Source of the DNA: Bacillus salipaludis
GTDB lineage: Bacteria > Bacillota > Bacilli > Bacillales_B > DSM-18226
Direction of reading: 5' to 3'
Length of the DNA: 64,000 nt
Assembly: GCF_004358205.1 (NCBI RefSeq)
Contig: NZ_SMYO01000004.1
Location: 1 to 64,000, forward strand
Shown: positions 50,880-59,120 of the stretch, in pieces
How positions within the stretch are numbered: position 1 is the stretch's first letter
Layout: every line of letters begins with the position of its first letter
Notes under the pieces: model-generated
Databases searched by the model: none
What the model was told of the DNA's origin: nothing
Seen by the model: the letters and a program-made list of their open reading frames with translations, nothing else
Program-made: the position numbers and the translations under genes

Positions 50880-52322
50880 ATGACAGTTCAAATCAGAGGA
50901 CAGAAGATGTTGATTGGCGGCCAATGGGTGGAGCGTGATCAAGTGATTGAAGTGCGCGACCCCCAGGATAATCGTTTGATTGATACCGTTCCAGCAGCTA
51001 CTAAAGAAGATATGCTTGAATGTATTGAGGCGGCAAAAGAAGGGGCCAAAATCGCGGCCGGCATGCCTGTGCACGAAAGAATCAGAGTCATCCATGCGGC
51101 TGCTGATTATATTGAAGAACATAAAGAGCGTTATGCTTCAATCATCAGTCAAGAAGGAAGCAAAACGATTCGCGAAGCGCAAAAAGAAGCCGCCCGCTGT
51201 ATTCAAACATTAAGAATTAGTGCCGAAGAGGCAAGGAGATTAAATGGGGAAACGCTCTCCTTTGATCAAATGGCTGGCAGTGAGAATCGCGTTGGGTATT
51301 ACTATCGCTTTCCAATTGGAATTATTGCCGCGATTACTCCTTTTAATGATCCGTTAAATCTTGTTGCACACAAGGTTGGGCCGGCGATTGCGGCCGGCAA
51401 TGCGATTATCGTAAAACCTGCAAGCGTGACACCGCTAAGTGCCCTATTGCTTGCAGAAGCCTTCTCCTCTGCAGGACTTCCGCCAAATGTGCTGTCTGTC
51501 ATCACCGGACATGGCCGTGAGATCGGTGACATCCTTGTCACACATCCTGCGATTCGGATGATTAGTTTTACAGGAGGATTGGAAGCGGGAGAAGAAATCG
51601 TTCGGAAAGCCGGTTTGAAAAAGATTGGGATGGAGCTTGGTTCCAATTCTCCTGTCATCGTGCTGGAGGATGCGGACCTTGGAGATGCAGTTGAATCGTC
51701 CGTATCTGGTGCCTTTTGGGCTGCTGGTCAGAATTGTCTTGGTGTGCAGCGTATTTATATCCAAGCGGGGATCATGGCAGAATTTCAAAAAGCATTTGTT
51801 ACGAGAACAGAGCAATATCATGTTGGCGATAAACAATCTGTACTTACCGACATGGGACCGCTGATTACCGAAAAAGAAGCGATCCGTGTTGAAAAAATGG
51901 TTGAGGAAGCCATCGAAAAAGGTGCCATTTTACTAACAGGCGGAAAACGGAACGGAGCCTTTTACGCCCCTACTGTTTTGACGAATGTTCCTGAAAACTG
52001 CAGCATCGCAAAAGAAGAAATTTTTGGACCGGTTGTTCTTCTTTGCCCGGTAGCGGATCTAGATGAGGCCATTCAAAAGTCAAACAGCGTGGAGTATGGC
52101 TTGCAGGCGGGAATTTTTACAAAAAATATCGAAAAAGCTCATAAGGCCATTTCCAAATTGGATGTGGGCGGGATTATGATCAATGACAGCAGTGATTATC
52201 GAATTGATGCGATGCCGTTCGGCGGTGTGAAAAATTCTGGATTAGGCAGGGAAGGCATCAAGTTTGCCCTCCAAGAAATGACGGAACCAAAGGTCGTGTG
52301 CTTTAAGTTATCAGATCAGTAA
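50880..52322 (+). CDS. aldehyde dehydrogenase (probable aspartate-semialdehyde oxidising, DoeC-type)
   Basis: 480 residues from the ATG at 50880; a GTG at 50871 is an alternative. ALDH features: GFTGG..AGEEI NAD site, catalytic Glu in MELGSNSP, catalytic Cys in FWAAGQNCLGVQR and a C-terminal IMINDSSDYRIDAMPFGG. In ectoine degradation DoeC oxidises aspartate semialdehyde to aspartate. The succinate-semialdehyde type cannot be ruled out. Confidence 0.85.
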   Translation: MTVQIRGQKMLIGGQWVERDQVIEVRDPQDNRLIDTVPAATKEDMLECIEAAKEGAKIAAGMPVHERIRVIHAAADYIEEHKERYASIISQEGSKTIREAQKEAARCIQTLRISAEEARRLNGETLSFDQMAGSENRVGYYYRFPIGIIAAITPFNDPLNLVAHKVGPAIAAGNAIIVKPASVTPLSALLLAEAFSSAGLPPNVLSVITGHGREIGDILVTHPAIRMISFTGGLEAGEEIVRKAGLKKIGMELGSNSPVIVLEDADLGDAVESSVSGAFWAAGQNCLGVQRIYIQAGIMAEFQKAFVTRTEQYHVGDKQSVLTDMGPLITEKEAIRVEKMVEEAIEKGAILLTGGKRNGAFYAPTVLTNVPENCSIAKEEIFGPVVLLCPVADLDEAIQKSNSVEYGLQAGIFTKNIEKAHKAISKLDVGGIMINDSSDYRIDAMPFGGVKNSGLGREGIKFALQEMTEPKVVCFKLSDQ

Positions 52323-52363
52323 TTTTTAAAAAAAGTTGATTCCACCAGGGAGGAAATTCGCTT

Positions 52364-53539
52364 ATGTCATTTACAACAAGTGAGTATAAAGAGAGAATAC
52401 GGAAAACGAAAGAACGAATGATGCAAAAAGGAATTGATGTCCTGCTCATCACCGATCCGGCCAATATCAATTATTTATCTGGCTATGATGGTTGGTCATT
52501 TTATGTGCATCAGATGCTTGTTGTCATCATTGACGAAGAACAGCCGATGTGGATTGGAAGAGGAATGGATGCGAATGCTGCTAAGGTAACGACCTGGCTC
52601 TATCGCGACCATATCATTCCTTACCCGGATGATTATATTCATTCAGACACCAAGCATCCGATGGATTTCGTAGCTGGCTTTTTAAAGCAAATTGGCCAAG
52701 AAAATCGCTCCATAGGGGTCGAAATGGAAAACTATTATTTCACAGCCAAAAGCTACGAGCAACTAAAAAAAGGTCTGCCAAATGCTAATCTACAAGATGC
52801 AACTTTGCTGGTGAATTGGGTGCGCCTCATCAAATCCGATGCGGAAATTGAATATATGAAACGCGCAGCTGTGATCGCCGAAAAAGCGATGCAGGCAGGA
52901 ATTGAGCTAATTCAAGAGGGTGTCAGGGAATGTGATGTAGCTGCGAAGATTTTTTACACCCAAATTACGGGAACGGAGGAATTTGGCGGAGATTATCCAG
53001 CGATTGTACCGCTATTGCCATCCGGTGAAAAAACCTCGACTCCGCATTTGACTTGGACAGATGAACGGTATAAAGACGGGGATGCGGTTATTTTAGAATT
53101 GGCAGGATGCTATAAAAGATATCATTCCCCACTAGCCCGAACCGTTCAAATTGGTAAGCCAAAAGAAGAAATGGAAACCCTTTCAAAGGTGGCGGTCGAA
53201 GGCATTAATGCTTGCCTTGAGATGATTCGCCCTGGTATCGCGGCGGAGGAAATTGAAGAAACCTGGAGAAAGACAATTGAGAAAAGCGGCTTTGTAAAGG
53301 AATCACGGCTTGGTTATTCAATGGGCTGTAATTACCCGCCAGATTGGGGCGAGCACACGGTAAGTATTCGTAAAGGGGACAAAACAATCTTACAGCCGAA
53401 TATGACATTCCACCTGATTCCAGGATTATGGCTCGACAAATATGGTTTTGAAGTGAGTGAGTCCATCCGGATCACCGAATCAGGCTGCGAAACCTTTGCC
53501 AAAATGCCAAGAGACCTGACCTTGAAGGAATTCGTTTAG
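52364..53539 (+). CDS. doeA: M24-family ectoine hydrolase DoeA-like (copy 2)
   Basis: 391 residues, about 85% identical to copy 1 and lacking the same metal ligands (DAVILELAGCYKRYHSPLART). The C-terminal third is nearly identical in protein and DNA, the N-terminal half less so. Either a functional split (ectoine versus hydroxyectoine) or dosage. GGAGG ribosome-binding site ten bases before the ATG. Confidence 0.82.
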   Translation: MSFTTSEYKERIRKTKERMMQKGIDVLLITDPANINYLSGYDGWSFYVHQMLVVIIDEEQPMWIGRGMDANAAKVTTWLYRDHIIPYPDDYIHSDTKHPMDFVAGFLKQIGQENRSIGVEMENYYFTAKSYEQLKKGLPNANLQDATLLVNWVRLIKSDAEIEYMKRAAVIAEKAMQAGIELIQEGVRECDVAAKIFYTQITGTEEFGGDYPAIVPLLPSGEKTSTPHLTWTDERYKDGDAVILELAGCYKRYHSPLARTVQIGKPKEEMETLSKVAVEGINACLEMIRPGIAAEEIEETWRKTIEKSGFVKESRLGYSMGCNYPPDWGEHTVSIRKGDKTILQPNMTFHLIPGLWLDKYGFEVSESIRITESGCETFAKMPRDLTLKEFV

Positions 53540-53601
53540 TTAAGGAAAATTTAAGTTAAAAGGATAAAATTTATTCGATTAAATAAGGGGATGATGCATG
53601 G

Positions 53602-54888
53602 ATGAAGAAAGCTACGATGGCTACTGCAATAGGGAATCTAGTTGAATGGTATGAATACGGTATCTATAGTTATACTGCGGCTCTTATTGGTGCTCAGTTT
53701 TTTCCGGAAAAAAGTAGTTCAGTAGCTTTGTTATACGGATTTGCGATATTTGCAATTTCGTTCTTCTTTAGACCGCTCGGTGGAATAATCTTTGGTTCGA
53801 TTGGTGACCGTTTGGGGCGTAAGAAAGTAATGGTGGTAACGATTATGGTAATGTCCTCTTCAACCGCTATTATCGGGTTAATTCCCAGTTACGGGTCCAT
53901 TGGTATTTTCGCACCGCTATTATTAATTTTGATGCGGATGACACAAGGGTTAGCCGCAGGCGGGGAGTATACAGGAGCATCTGTCTTTATGAATGAATCA
54001 GCTCCTGGTCGGAGACGCGGGCTATTCACTAGTTTACTAGAATCGGGATCTTTACTCGGCTACATTATCGGTTCCATATTTGTCGCGTTGCTCACGTCCG
54101 GGCTAAGCCATGACGATATGGCAGCATGGGGATGGCGGATTCCATTTATTTGTTCCTTGCCTTTAGCATTAGTGGGAATGTATGTTAGAACGAAAGTGGA
54201 TGATACACCAACTTTTATTCAGATGAAGAAAGAGAATACTTTATCTAAGAACCCTCTAAAAGAAATGTTTTCAACTGCTCGCAAGCCGCTTGCGATTGCC
54301 TTCTTAAATGTGGCGTTCGCCAATGGTGCTTATTATACCTTGCTAACTTATCTTCCTTCTTATTTTGAGACACAGGTGGGGCTTTCGACAATGCAATCCC
54401 TTGTGGTTACGACGAGCGGGATGTTGTTCATGATGATTCTCTTTCCGATTTTTGGTATCCTGGCTGATCGCTATGGCAGGAAAAGGTTTCTGCTCTTATC
54501 ATCCTTACTAGCTATTTTTACAGCGGTTCCGATTATTGCTTTCGTTTCAGGCGGATCTTCAGCTGGTCCGATAGTAGGTTACTTTGCCTTAGGAATCATT
54601 GTTGCGATGTTTATTGGGGTATTTCCTTCGACCATTCCATTGTTGTTTCCGGATCGAGTAAGAAACAGTGCCTATGGGATTTCCTATAATGTTTCGACTG
54701 CCATCTTTGGAGGTGGTGCACCATTCATTATCACCTCCTTACAAACAGCTACAGGAAACAACCTCATGCCGGCTTTCTATTTAATTGGGACAGGACTAAT
54801 GGCCATAGTTTCCATCATGCTCATACCTAAAACCATCAAAAAAGCAACAACCAACGGTGCAATCGAATCAGACACCCACTCTGCCTAA
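53602..54888 (+). CDS. MFS transporter, metabolite:H+ symporter (MHS) type
   Basis: 428 residues, 12 membrane segments. The MHS signature is present: WYEYGIYSYTAALIGAQFFP in the first segment and GDRLGRKKVMV between segments 2 and 3. ProP and ShiA-type transporters of this family take up betaine, proline, ectoine or shikimate. As the last gene of the ectoine-like cluster it is the likely importer. Followed by a terminator at 54900-54934. Confidence 0.88.
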   Translation: MKKATMATAIGNLVEWYEYGIYSYTAALIGAQFFPEKSSSVALLYGFAIFAISFFFRPLGGIIFGSIGDRLGRKKVMVVTIMVMSSSTAIIGLIPSYGSIGIFAPLLLILMRMTQGLAAGGEYTGASVFMNESAPGRRRGLFTSLLESGSLLGYIIGSIFVALLTSGLSHDDMAAWGWRIPFICSLPLALVGMYVRTKVDDTPTFIQMKKENTLSKNPLKEMFSTARKPLAIAFLNVAFANGAYYTLLTYLPSYFETQVGLSTMQSLVVTTSGMLFMMILFPIFGILADRYGRKRFLLLSSLLAIFTAVPIIAFVSGGSSAGPIVGYFALGIIVAMFIGVFPSTIPLLFPDRVRNSAYGISYNVSTAIFGGGAPFIITSLQTATGNNLMPAFYLIGTGLMAIVSIMLIPKTIKKATTNGAIESDTHSA

Positions 54889-54899
54889 ACAGAAGAGCT

Positions 54900-54934
54900 A
54901 AGACCACTGGTCCCTATGGACGGTGGTCTTTTTG
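54900..54934 (+). terminator. terminator of the ectoine-like cluster
   Basis: Stem AAGACCAC..GGTCC/GGAC..GTGGTCTT with CTAT loop, followed by T5. Confidence 0.85.
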
Positions 54935-54938
54935 AATT

Positions 54939-54981
54939 CGGCAAAATCCGGGCCGTGCCTGTCACCACCTGGATTTTGTCG
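54939..54981 (+). repeat. dispersed 43-bp dyad, copy 18
   Basis: Arms CGGCAAAATCCGGGCCGTG and CACCACCTGGATTTTGTCG, partly mispaired; loop CCTGT. Directly after a terminator. Confidence 0.85.
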
Positions 54982-55075
54982 AAGCCCTTCAGCCCGATGC
55001 AATTGAATTCATTTTTTATCGATTACTTATGTTAAGATAGGTTCTAGTAAGGTTTTTGGAAGGAAGTTGTCATTT

Positions 55076-56524
55076 ATGAATGATTATATAGATGAAAGCA
55101 GGCGCGATGATCAGGGTTATAAGCTGGCGGTGGCGGGGACTGGCTATGTCGGACTGGTAGCCGGTGTGTGTTTTGCTGAGGTAGGCCACATGGTGACGTG
55201 TGTAGATGTCGATGAAGACAAGATCGCCAGGATGAAACAGGGGATTTCTCCTATCTTTGAGGCGGGCCTTGAAGAGCTTATGAAGAAGAATTATGCGGCT
55301 GGCAGATTGCGGTTTACCACAGACTATTCACAGGCCTACAAGGATGCAGACGCGATTTTCATCGGAGTTGGAACCCCGGAGCAGCCGGACGGTTCAGCAG
55401 ATCTTTCGTCAATTGCTACTGTTGCGCGGCAAATTGCTGAAACCATTGAGAAGGACTGCTTAGTGGTGGTGAAATCAACGGTTCCTGTGGGGACCAACGA
55501 TAAAGTAGAACAGTTTATCCATGATTTTCTACCTCATCATGGCGGACAGGTAATGGGAAATGGGTCCGCCTCAGAAAAGCCAATCCGAGTCGAGGTAGCT
55601 TCAAATCCCGAATTCCTGGCACAGGGTACAGCTGTCCACGACACACTAAATGCGCCGAGAATCATCATTGGGACGGAAAGCAAGTGGGCAGAACAGATGC
55701 TGCAGAAGATTTATGAACCGTTTCAGCTGCCGATTGTTTCCGTCAGCCGGCGATCGGCGGAGATGATTAAATATGCCGCAAATGATTTTCTTGCGCTAAA
55801 AATTTCCTATATGAATGATATCGCGAATCTATGTGAGCTAGTTGGTGCCGATATTCAGGATGTAGCGGTCGGGATGAGTTTCGATGAGCGAATCGGCGCG
55901 AAATTTTTACATGCTGGAATTGGCTATGGCGGCAGCTGTTTTCCGAAGGATACGAAGGCGCTCAACTATTTGGCCGAGCAGCACGGATATGAGCTGCGGA
56001 CCGTCAAGGCGGCCATTGACGTGAACATCGATCAAAAGACGGTACTATATAAGAAGGCCAGCAAACGGTTGATCACCTTCAATGGCTTGAAGGTGGCTGT
56101 GCTCGGTTTGACATTTAAGCCGGGAACGGATGACACACGGGAGGCACCGTCCCTTGATAATGTTCCCCTGCTATTGGAGCAGGGGGCCGAGGTTTTTGCC
56201 TATGACCCGGTTGGCGCCGAGCAATTTAAGCGGCGGTTTCCTGAGGGGTCCATTGGAAAAGGAAGTATCACATATGTGGAAAAGGCCGCAGAAGCGTTAG
56301 AGGGTGCCCATGTCTGTTTTATTTTTACCGAGTGGGGCGAAATCAAAGCGGTGAAGCCTGAAGATTATAAAAAGTGGATGCGAACACCGCTGGTATATGA
56401 TGGCCGCAATATTTACCTGGTGGAAGAAATGAAGGGAGCTGGGGTTGAATATTATTCGGTTGGAAGACAAGCGGGAACGCGGAGAAGCGCTGCTGTGCTA
56501 GAGAGGGAAATAAATCATGTTTGA
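55076..56524 (+). CDS. UDP-glucose 6-dehydrogenase family (Ugd/TuaD)
   Basis: 482 residues from the ATG with GGAAGGA upstream. Rossmann GTGYVGLVAGVCFAEVGHMV; the catalytic Cys lies in GYGGSCFPKDTKAL; C-terminal domain GLTFKPGTDDTREAPS. It oxidises UDP-glucose to UDP-glucuronate. A 15-residue polar N-terminal extension precedes the canonical start of the family. The overlap of 8 bp with the next gene indicates coupling. Confidence 0.92.
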   Translation: MNDYIDESRRDDQGYKLAVAGTGYVGLVAGVCFAEVGHMVTCVDVDEDKIARMKQGISPIFEAGLEELMKKNYAAGRLRFTTDYSQAYKDADAIFIGVGTPEQPDGSADLSSIATVARQIAETIEKDCLVVVKSTVPVGTNDKVEQFIHDFLPHHGGQVMGNGSASEKPIRVEVASNPEFLAQGTAVHDTLNAPRIIIGTESKWAEQMLQKIYEPFQLPIVSVSRRSAEMIKYAANDFLALKISYMNDIANLCELVGADIQDVAVGMSFDERIGAKFLHAGIGYGGSCFPKDTKALNYLAEQHGYELRTVKAAIDVNIDQKTVLYKKASKRLITFNGLKVAVLGLTFKPGTDDTREAPSLDNVPLLLEQGAEVFAYDPVGAEQFKRRFPEGSIGKGSITYVEKAAEALEGAHVCFIFTEWGEIKAVKPEDYKKWMRTPLVYDGRNIYLVEEMKGAGVEYYSVGRQAGTRRSAAVLEREINHV

Positions 56525-57536
56525 AAAAAATAAGACCTATCTGATCACTGGGGCGGCAGGGTTTATCGGCTATTTTTTAGCGCGGAGGTTATTAGAACAA
56601 GGCTGCCGGGTCATTGGGCTTGATAATTTAAACGATTATTATGATGTAAACCTGAAGAAAGATCGTCTGGAAAAACTTCGAAACTATGAGCAGTTTATTT
56701 TTATGAAAGGGGATATTTCCGACAAGGAAGCGGTCTTCGGAGCATTTGAGACGCATGAACCTCATATTGTGGTGAACTTGGCCGCGCAAGCAGGGGTTCG
56801 TTATTCAATTGAGAACCCGGATGTTTATATTCAAAGCAATCTGATTGGTTTTTATAATATTTTAGAGGCGTGCCGGCATCATCCGGTTGATCATCTTGTT
56901 TATGCATCTTCGAGCTCAGTTTATGGGGCAAATGAAAAAGTCCCTTTTACAGAGACGGATTTTGTCGATCACCCAGTTTCGCTTTATGCGGCAACGAAAA
57001 AGTCAAATGAGCTGATGGCCTATACGTATAGCCATCTTTATAAAATTCCCGTCACAGGGTTGCGCTTTTTTACTGTTTACGGACCGATGGGACGGCCGGA
57101 TATGGCCTATTTCGGGTTTACTCAGAAGTATTTTGCGGGTGAGCCGATTCGGATTTTTAATAATGGTGATGTGGAAAACGATCTCTATCGCGATTTTACG
57201 TATATTGACGATATTGTTGAAGGACTGGTACGTCTACTAGAAGTGCCTCCTATGGCAGATGGAGGTGTACCGCATACAGTCTTCAATATTGGCAACCATC
57301 GGCCGGAGAAATTGATGGACTTCATTGAGACATTGGAAAAAGCTTTAGGGCGGACGCTGGGCAGAGAGGTTCTTTTTAAAAAAGTCTTTGAACCAATCAA
57401 GCCGGGGGACGTTCCGGCCACCTTTGCTTCGACAGACAGGCTTGAAAAAGCAGTAGGCTTTAAACCTTCAACTTCAATTGAAGAAGGGCTGCAAAAATTC
57501 ACGGATTGGTATTGTGAATATTATCAGGTGAAATAA
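56517..57536 (+). CDS. UDP-glucuronate 4-epimerase (NAD-dependent epimerase/dehydratase)
   Basis: 339 residues. Extended short-chain dehydrogenase: GAAGFIGYFLARRLL, YASSSSVYG and catalytic YAATK(K). Close in sequence to UDP-glucuronate epimerases of capsule clusters (DNLNDYYDVNLKKDRL, FTVYGPMGRPDMAYFGFT). With the previous enzyme it would make UDP-galacturonate for a surface polysaccharide. Confidence 0.9.
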   Translation: MFEKNKTYLITGAAGFIGYFLARRLLEQGCRVIGLDNLNDYYDVNLKKDRLEKLRNYEQFIFMKGDISDKEAVFGAFETHEPHIVVNLAAQAGVRYSIENPDVYIQSNLIGFYNILEACRHHPVDHLVYASSSSVYGANEKVPFTETDFVDHPVSLYAATKKSNELMAYTYSHLYKIPVTGLRFFTVYGPMGRPDMAYFGFTQKYFAGEPIRIFNNGDVENDLYRDFTYIDDIVEGLVRLLEVPPMADGGVPHTVFNIGNHRPEKLMDFIETLEKALGRTLGREVLFKKVFEPIKPGDVPATFASTDRLEKAVGFKPSTSIEEGLQKFTDWYCEYYQVK

Positions 57537-57541
57537 AAGGG

Positions 57542-58381
57542 ATGAGTAACATAATGACAGGGGAAAGAGTAATAAGTCAGCCATTTGTTTCAATTGTGAT
57601 CCCTACCTACAATCGGCTTTATCAATTAGCCGAGTTAGTGGAGGCACTCAGCAGGCAGACGTACAAAAATTTTGAGGTAATCATTGTTAACGATTGTGGG
57701 GAAAAGGTCGATGTCCTTCAGGAAGTGTATCCTGATTTGAATCTAGTGATAGTGGAGCTGGGGGAGAATTCGAAGCATGTTTTGGCGCGCAATCAAGGGG
57801 TATTACGGGCTAAAGGCGAGTTCATCATGCTGATTGATGATGATGATTTAATTATCCCGACCCATCTTGAAACGATGGTCGGAGCGATTGAGGACTATGA
57901 TTTGGTTTATTCCGATGTGGAGATTGTGAATTTTGCGGTGGAACACCAGGTGAGGGTTGCAGCCAGCCGGTTTTTGTTTGCCTATGAGATGGACTTAAAG
58001 GCAATGAGAAGCTTCTCCACCTATGTTCCCTCCGGAAGTCTTTATCGACGGGAGTTGCATCAAACATTGGGGTTATTTGACCCAGACGTACATAACTATT
58101 GGGATTGGGACTTCTTCTTGCGGGTAGCGGAAAACCACCGGGTTCATCGGGTGGCGAAAGCCGGCGTTCTATACGACTTTTCCGATGCGAACAATAACCA
58201 ATCGAAAGATCCGGCATCAAGAAGGGCCTATCTAGACAAACTATCCGAAAAACACCAGCTTGGAAGCCTCCCAACCAAAAATTTCTTCCAGCTCCTAGAA
58301 CAACCCGAAGTCAAACAAAGACAAGCCGAAAGCCACATCCTCTGGGACGGCCAACCGTTTCGGTCTCGATTAATTGGGTAA
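57542..58381 (+). CDS. family 2 glycosyltransferase
   Basis: 279 residues of GT-A fold: FVSIVIPTYNRLYQLAELVE, IIVNDCG, the metal-binding IDDDD and NYWDWDFFLRVAENH acceptor-side loop. It probably transfers a sugar, perhaps the galacturonate made by its neighbours, onto a glycan or lipid carrier. The start could also be the ATG at 57554. No polymerase or flippase gene is present nearby. Confidence 0.85.
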   Translation: MSNIMTGERVISQPFVSIVIPTYNRLYQLAELVEALSRQTYKNFEVIIVNDCGEKVDVLQEVYPDLNLVIVELGENSKHVLARNQGVLRAKGEFIMLIDDDDLIIPTHLETMVGAIEDYDLVYSDVEIVNFAVEHQVRVAASRFLFAYEMDLKAMRSFSTYVPSGSLYRRELHQTLGLFDPDVHNYWDWDFFLRVAENHRVHRVAKAGVLYDFSDANNNQSKDPASRRAYLDKLSEKHQLGSLPTKNFFQLLEQPEVKQRQAESHILWDGQPFRSRLIG

Positions 58382-58396
58382 GGGGTTCTTTTGATT

Positions 58397-58439
58397 CGAT
58401 AAAAGTCGGGCGGTGCCTGTCACCATTCGATTTTTGTCG
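58397..58439 (+). repeat. dispersed 43-bp dyad, copy 19
   Basis: Arms CGATAAAAGTCGGGCGGTG and CACCATTCGATTTTTGTCG, several mismatches; loop CCTGT. Confidence 0.85.
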
Positions 58440-58757
58440 AATTTTTTAATGATTTCTAAATACTTTTATTTTTTATAAGGATATTATTACAAAATAACGT
58501 GTTTTTTTGCCATTGGTACTCTAAAGATGGTATTAAAGGAGTTTGGGCAAAATTTTCCCTTATGACTTGGTATATCAATATTATTTACTATTTTTTTTAA
58601 TATTTTTACTTTTATTATCTTAGTTCACATGAAAAATGGACTATGATACGATCAATTTGGTTTTGGAATTGTTGTGCCCATCAATCGAACAATGAAACAA
58701 CAAATTGAATCAGTCATCATACCTTCCAAAATCATCAAAATTCTTTAATAGAGGTGT
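58440..58757. other. AT-rich intergenic stretch
   Basis: About 320 bp with no gene-like frame. It presumably carries the promoter of the small gene at 58763, but no clear promoter could be picked out. Confidence 0.5.
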
Positions 58758-58762
58758 GGATG

Positions 58763-58951
58763 ATGAAGCTTAACCAAGCTTTTCAAAACGAGAACCTGAA
58801 ACTTTTAACGGAAATCCGTGATCTTAAACTCAAAATGCAAAAACTCTACCAAGAAAAAGGTCCAAGCGCCCCCGACTACATCACACTTTCACTAAAACTC
58901 AATTTCCTCATGAACGAATACTTTGATGAAAAATTAGTCCATCTGCAATAG
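58763..58951 (+). CDS. Spo0E-like small protein with degenerate signature
   Basis: 62 residues from the ATG placed eight bases after GAGG; ATGs just upstream are alternatives. Two helices, the spacing, and KGPSAPDYITLSLKLNFLMNEYF match Spo0E-type aspartyl-phosphate phosphatases, whose signature is SQELD. Here the motif is SLKLN, so the catalytic Asp is Asn. Spo0E-type proteins dephosphorylate Spo0A~P to delay sporulation; this one is probably inactive or has a different role. Confidence 0.6.
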   Translation: MKLNQAFQNENLKLLTEIRDLKLKMQKLYQEKGPSAPDYITLSLKLNFLMNEYFDEKLVHLQ

Positions 58952-58966
58952 ACTTATTATCCTATT

Positions 58967-59009
58967 CGACAAAATTCGGGTGGTGCCTGTCACCACCCGA
59001 ATTTTGTCG
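58967..59009 (+). repeat. dispersed 43-bp dyad, copy 20
   Basis: Consensus copy with perfect arms and CCTGT loop. Confidence 0.93.
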
Positions 59010-59120
59010 ATTCTCCCCTTTTTTTACAAAAAAATCTCAAAATATCTTAAATTTTGTAATAGAGTAATAGTATAATTGTCTTATGGAAATATTTCGATAA
59101 TAAAAATATGGGGAGGAAGT

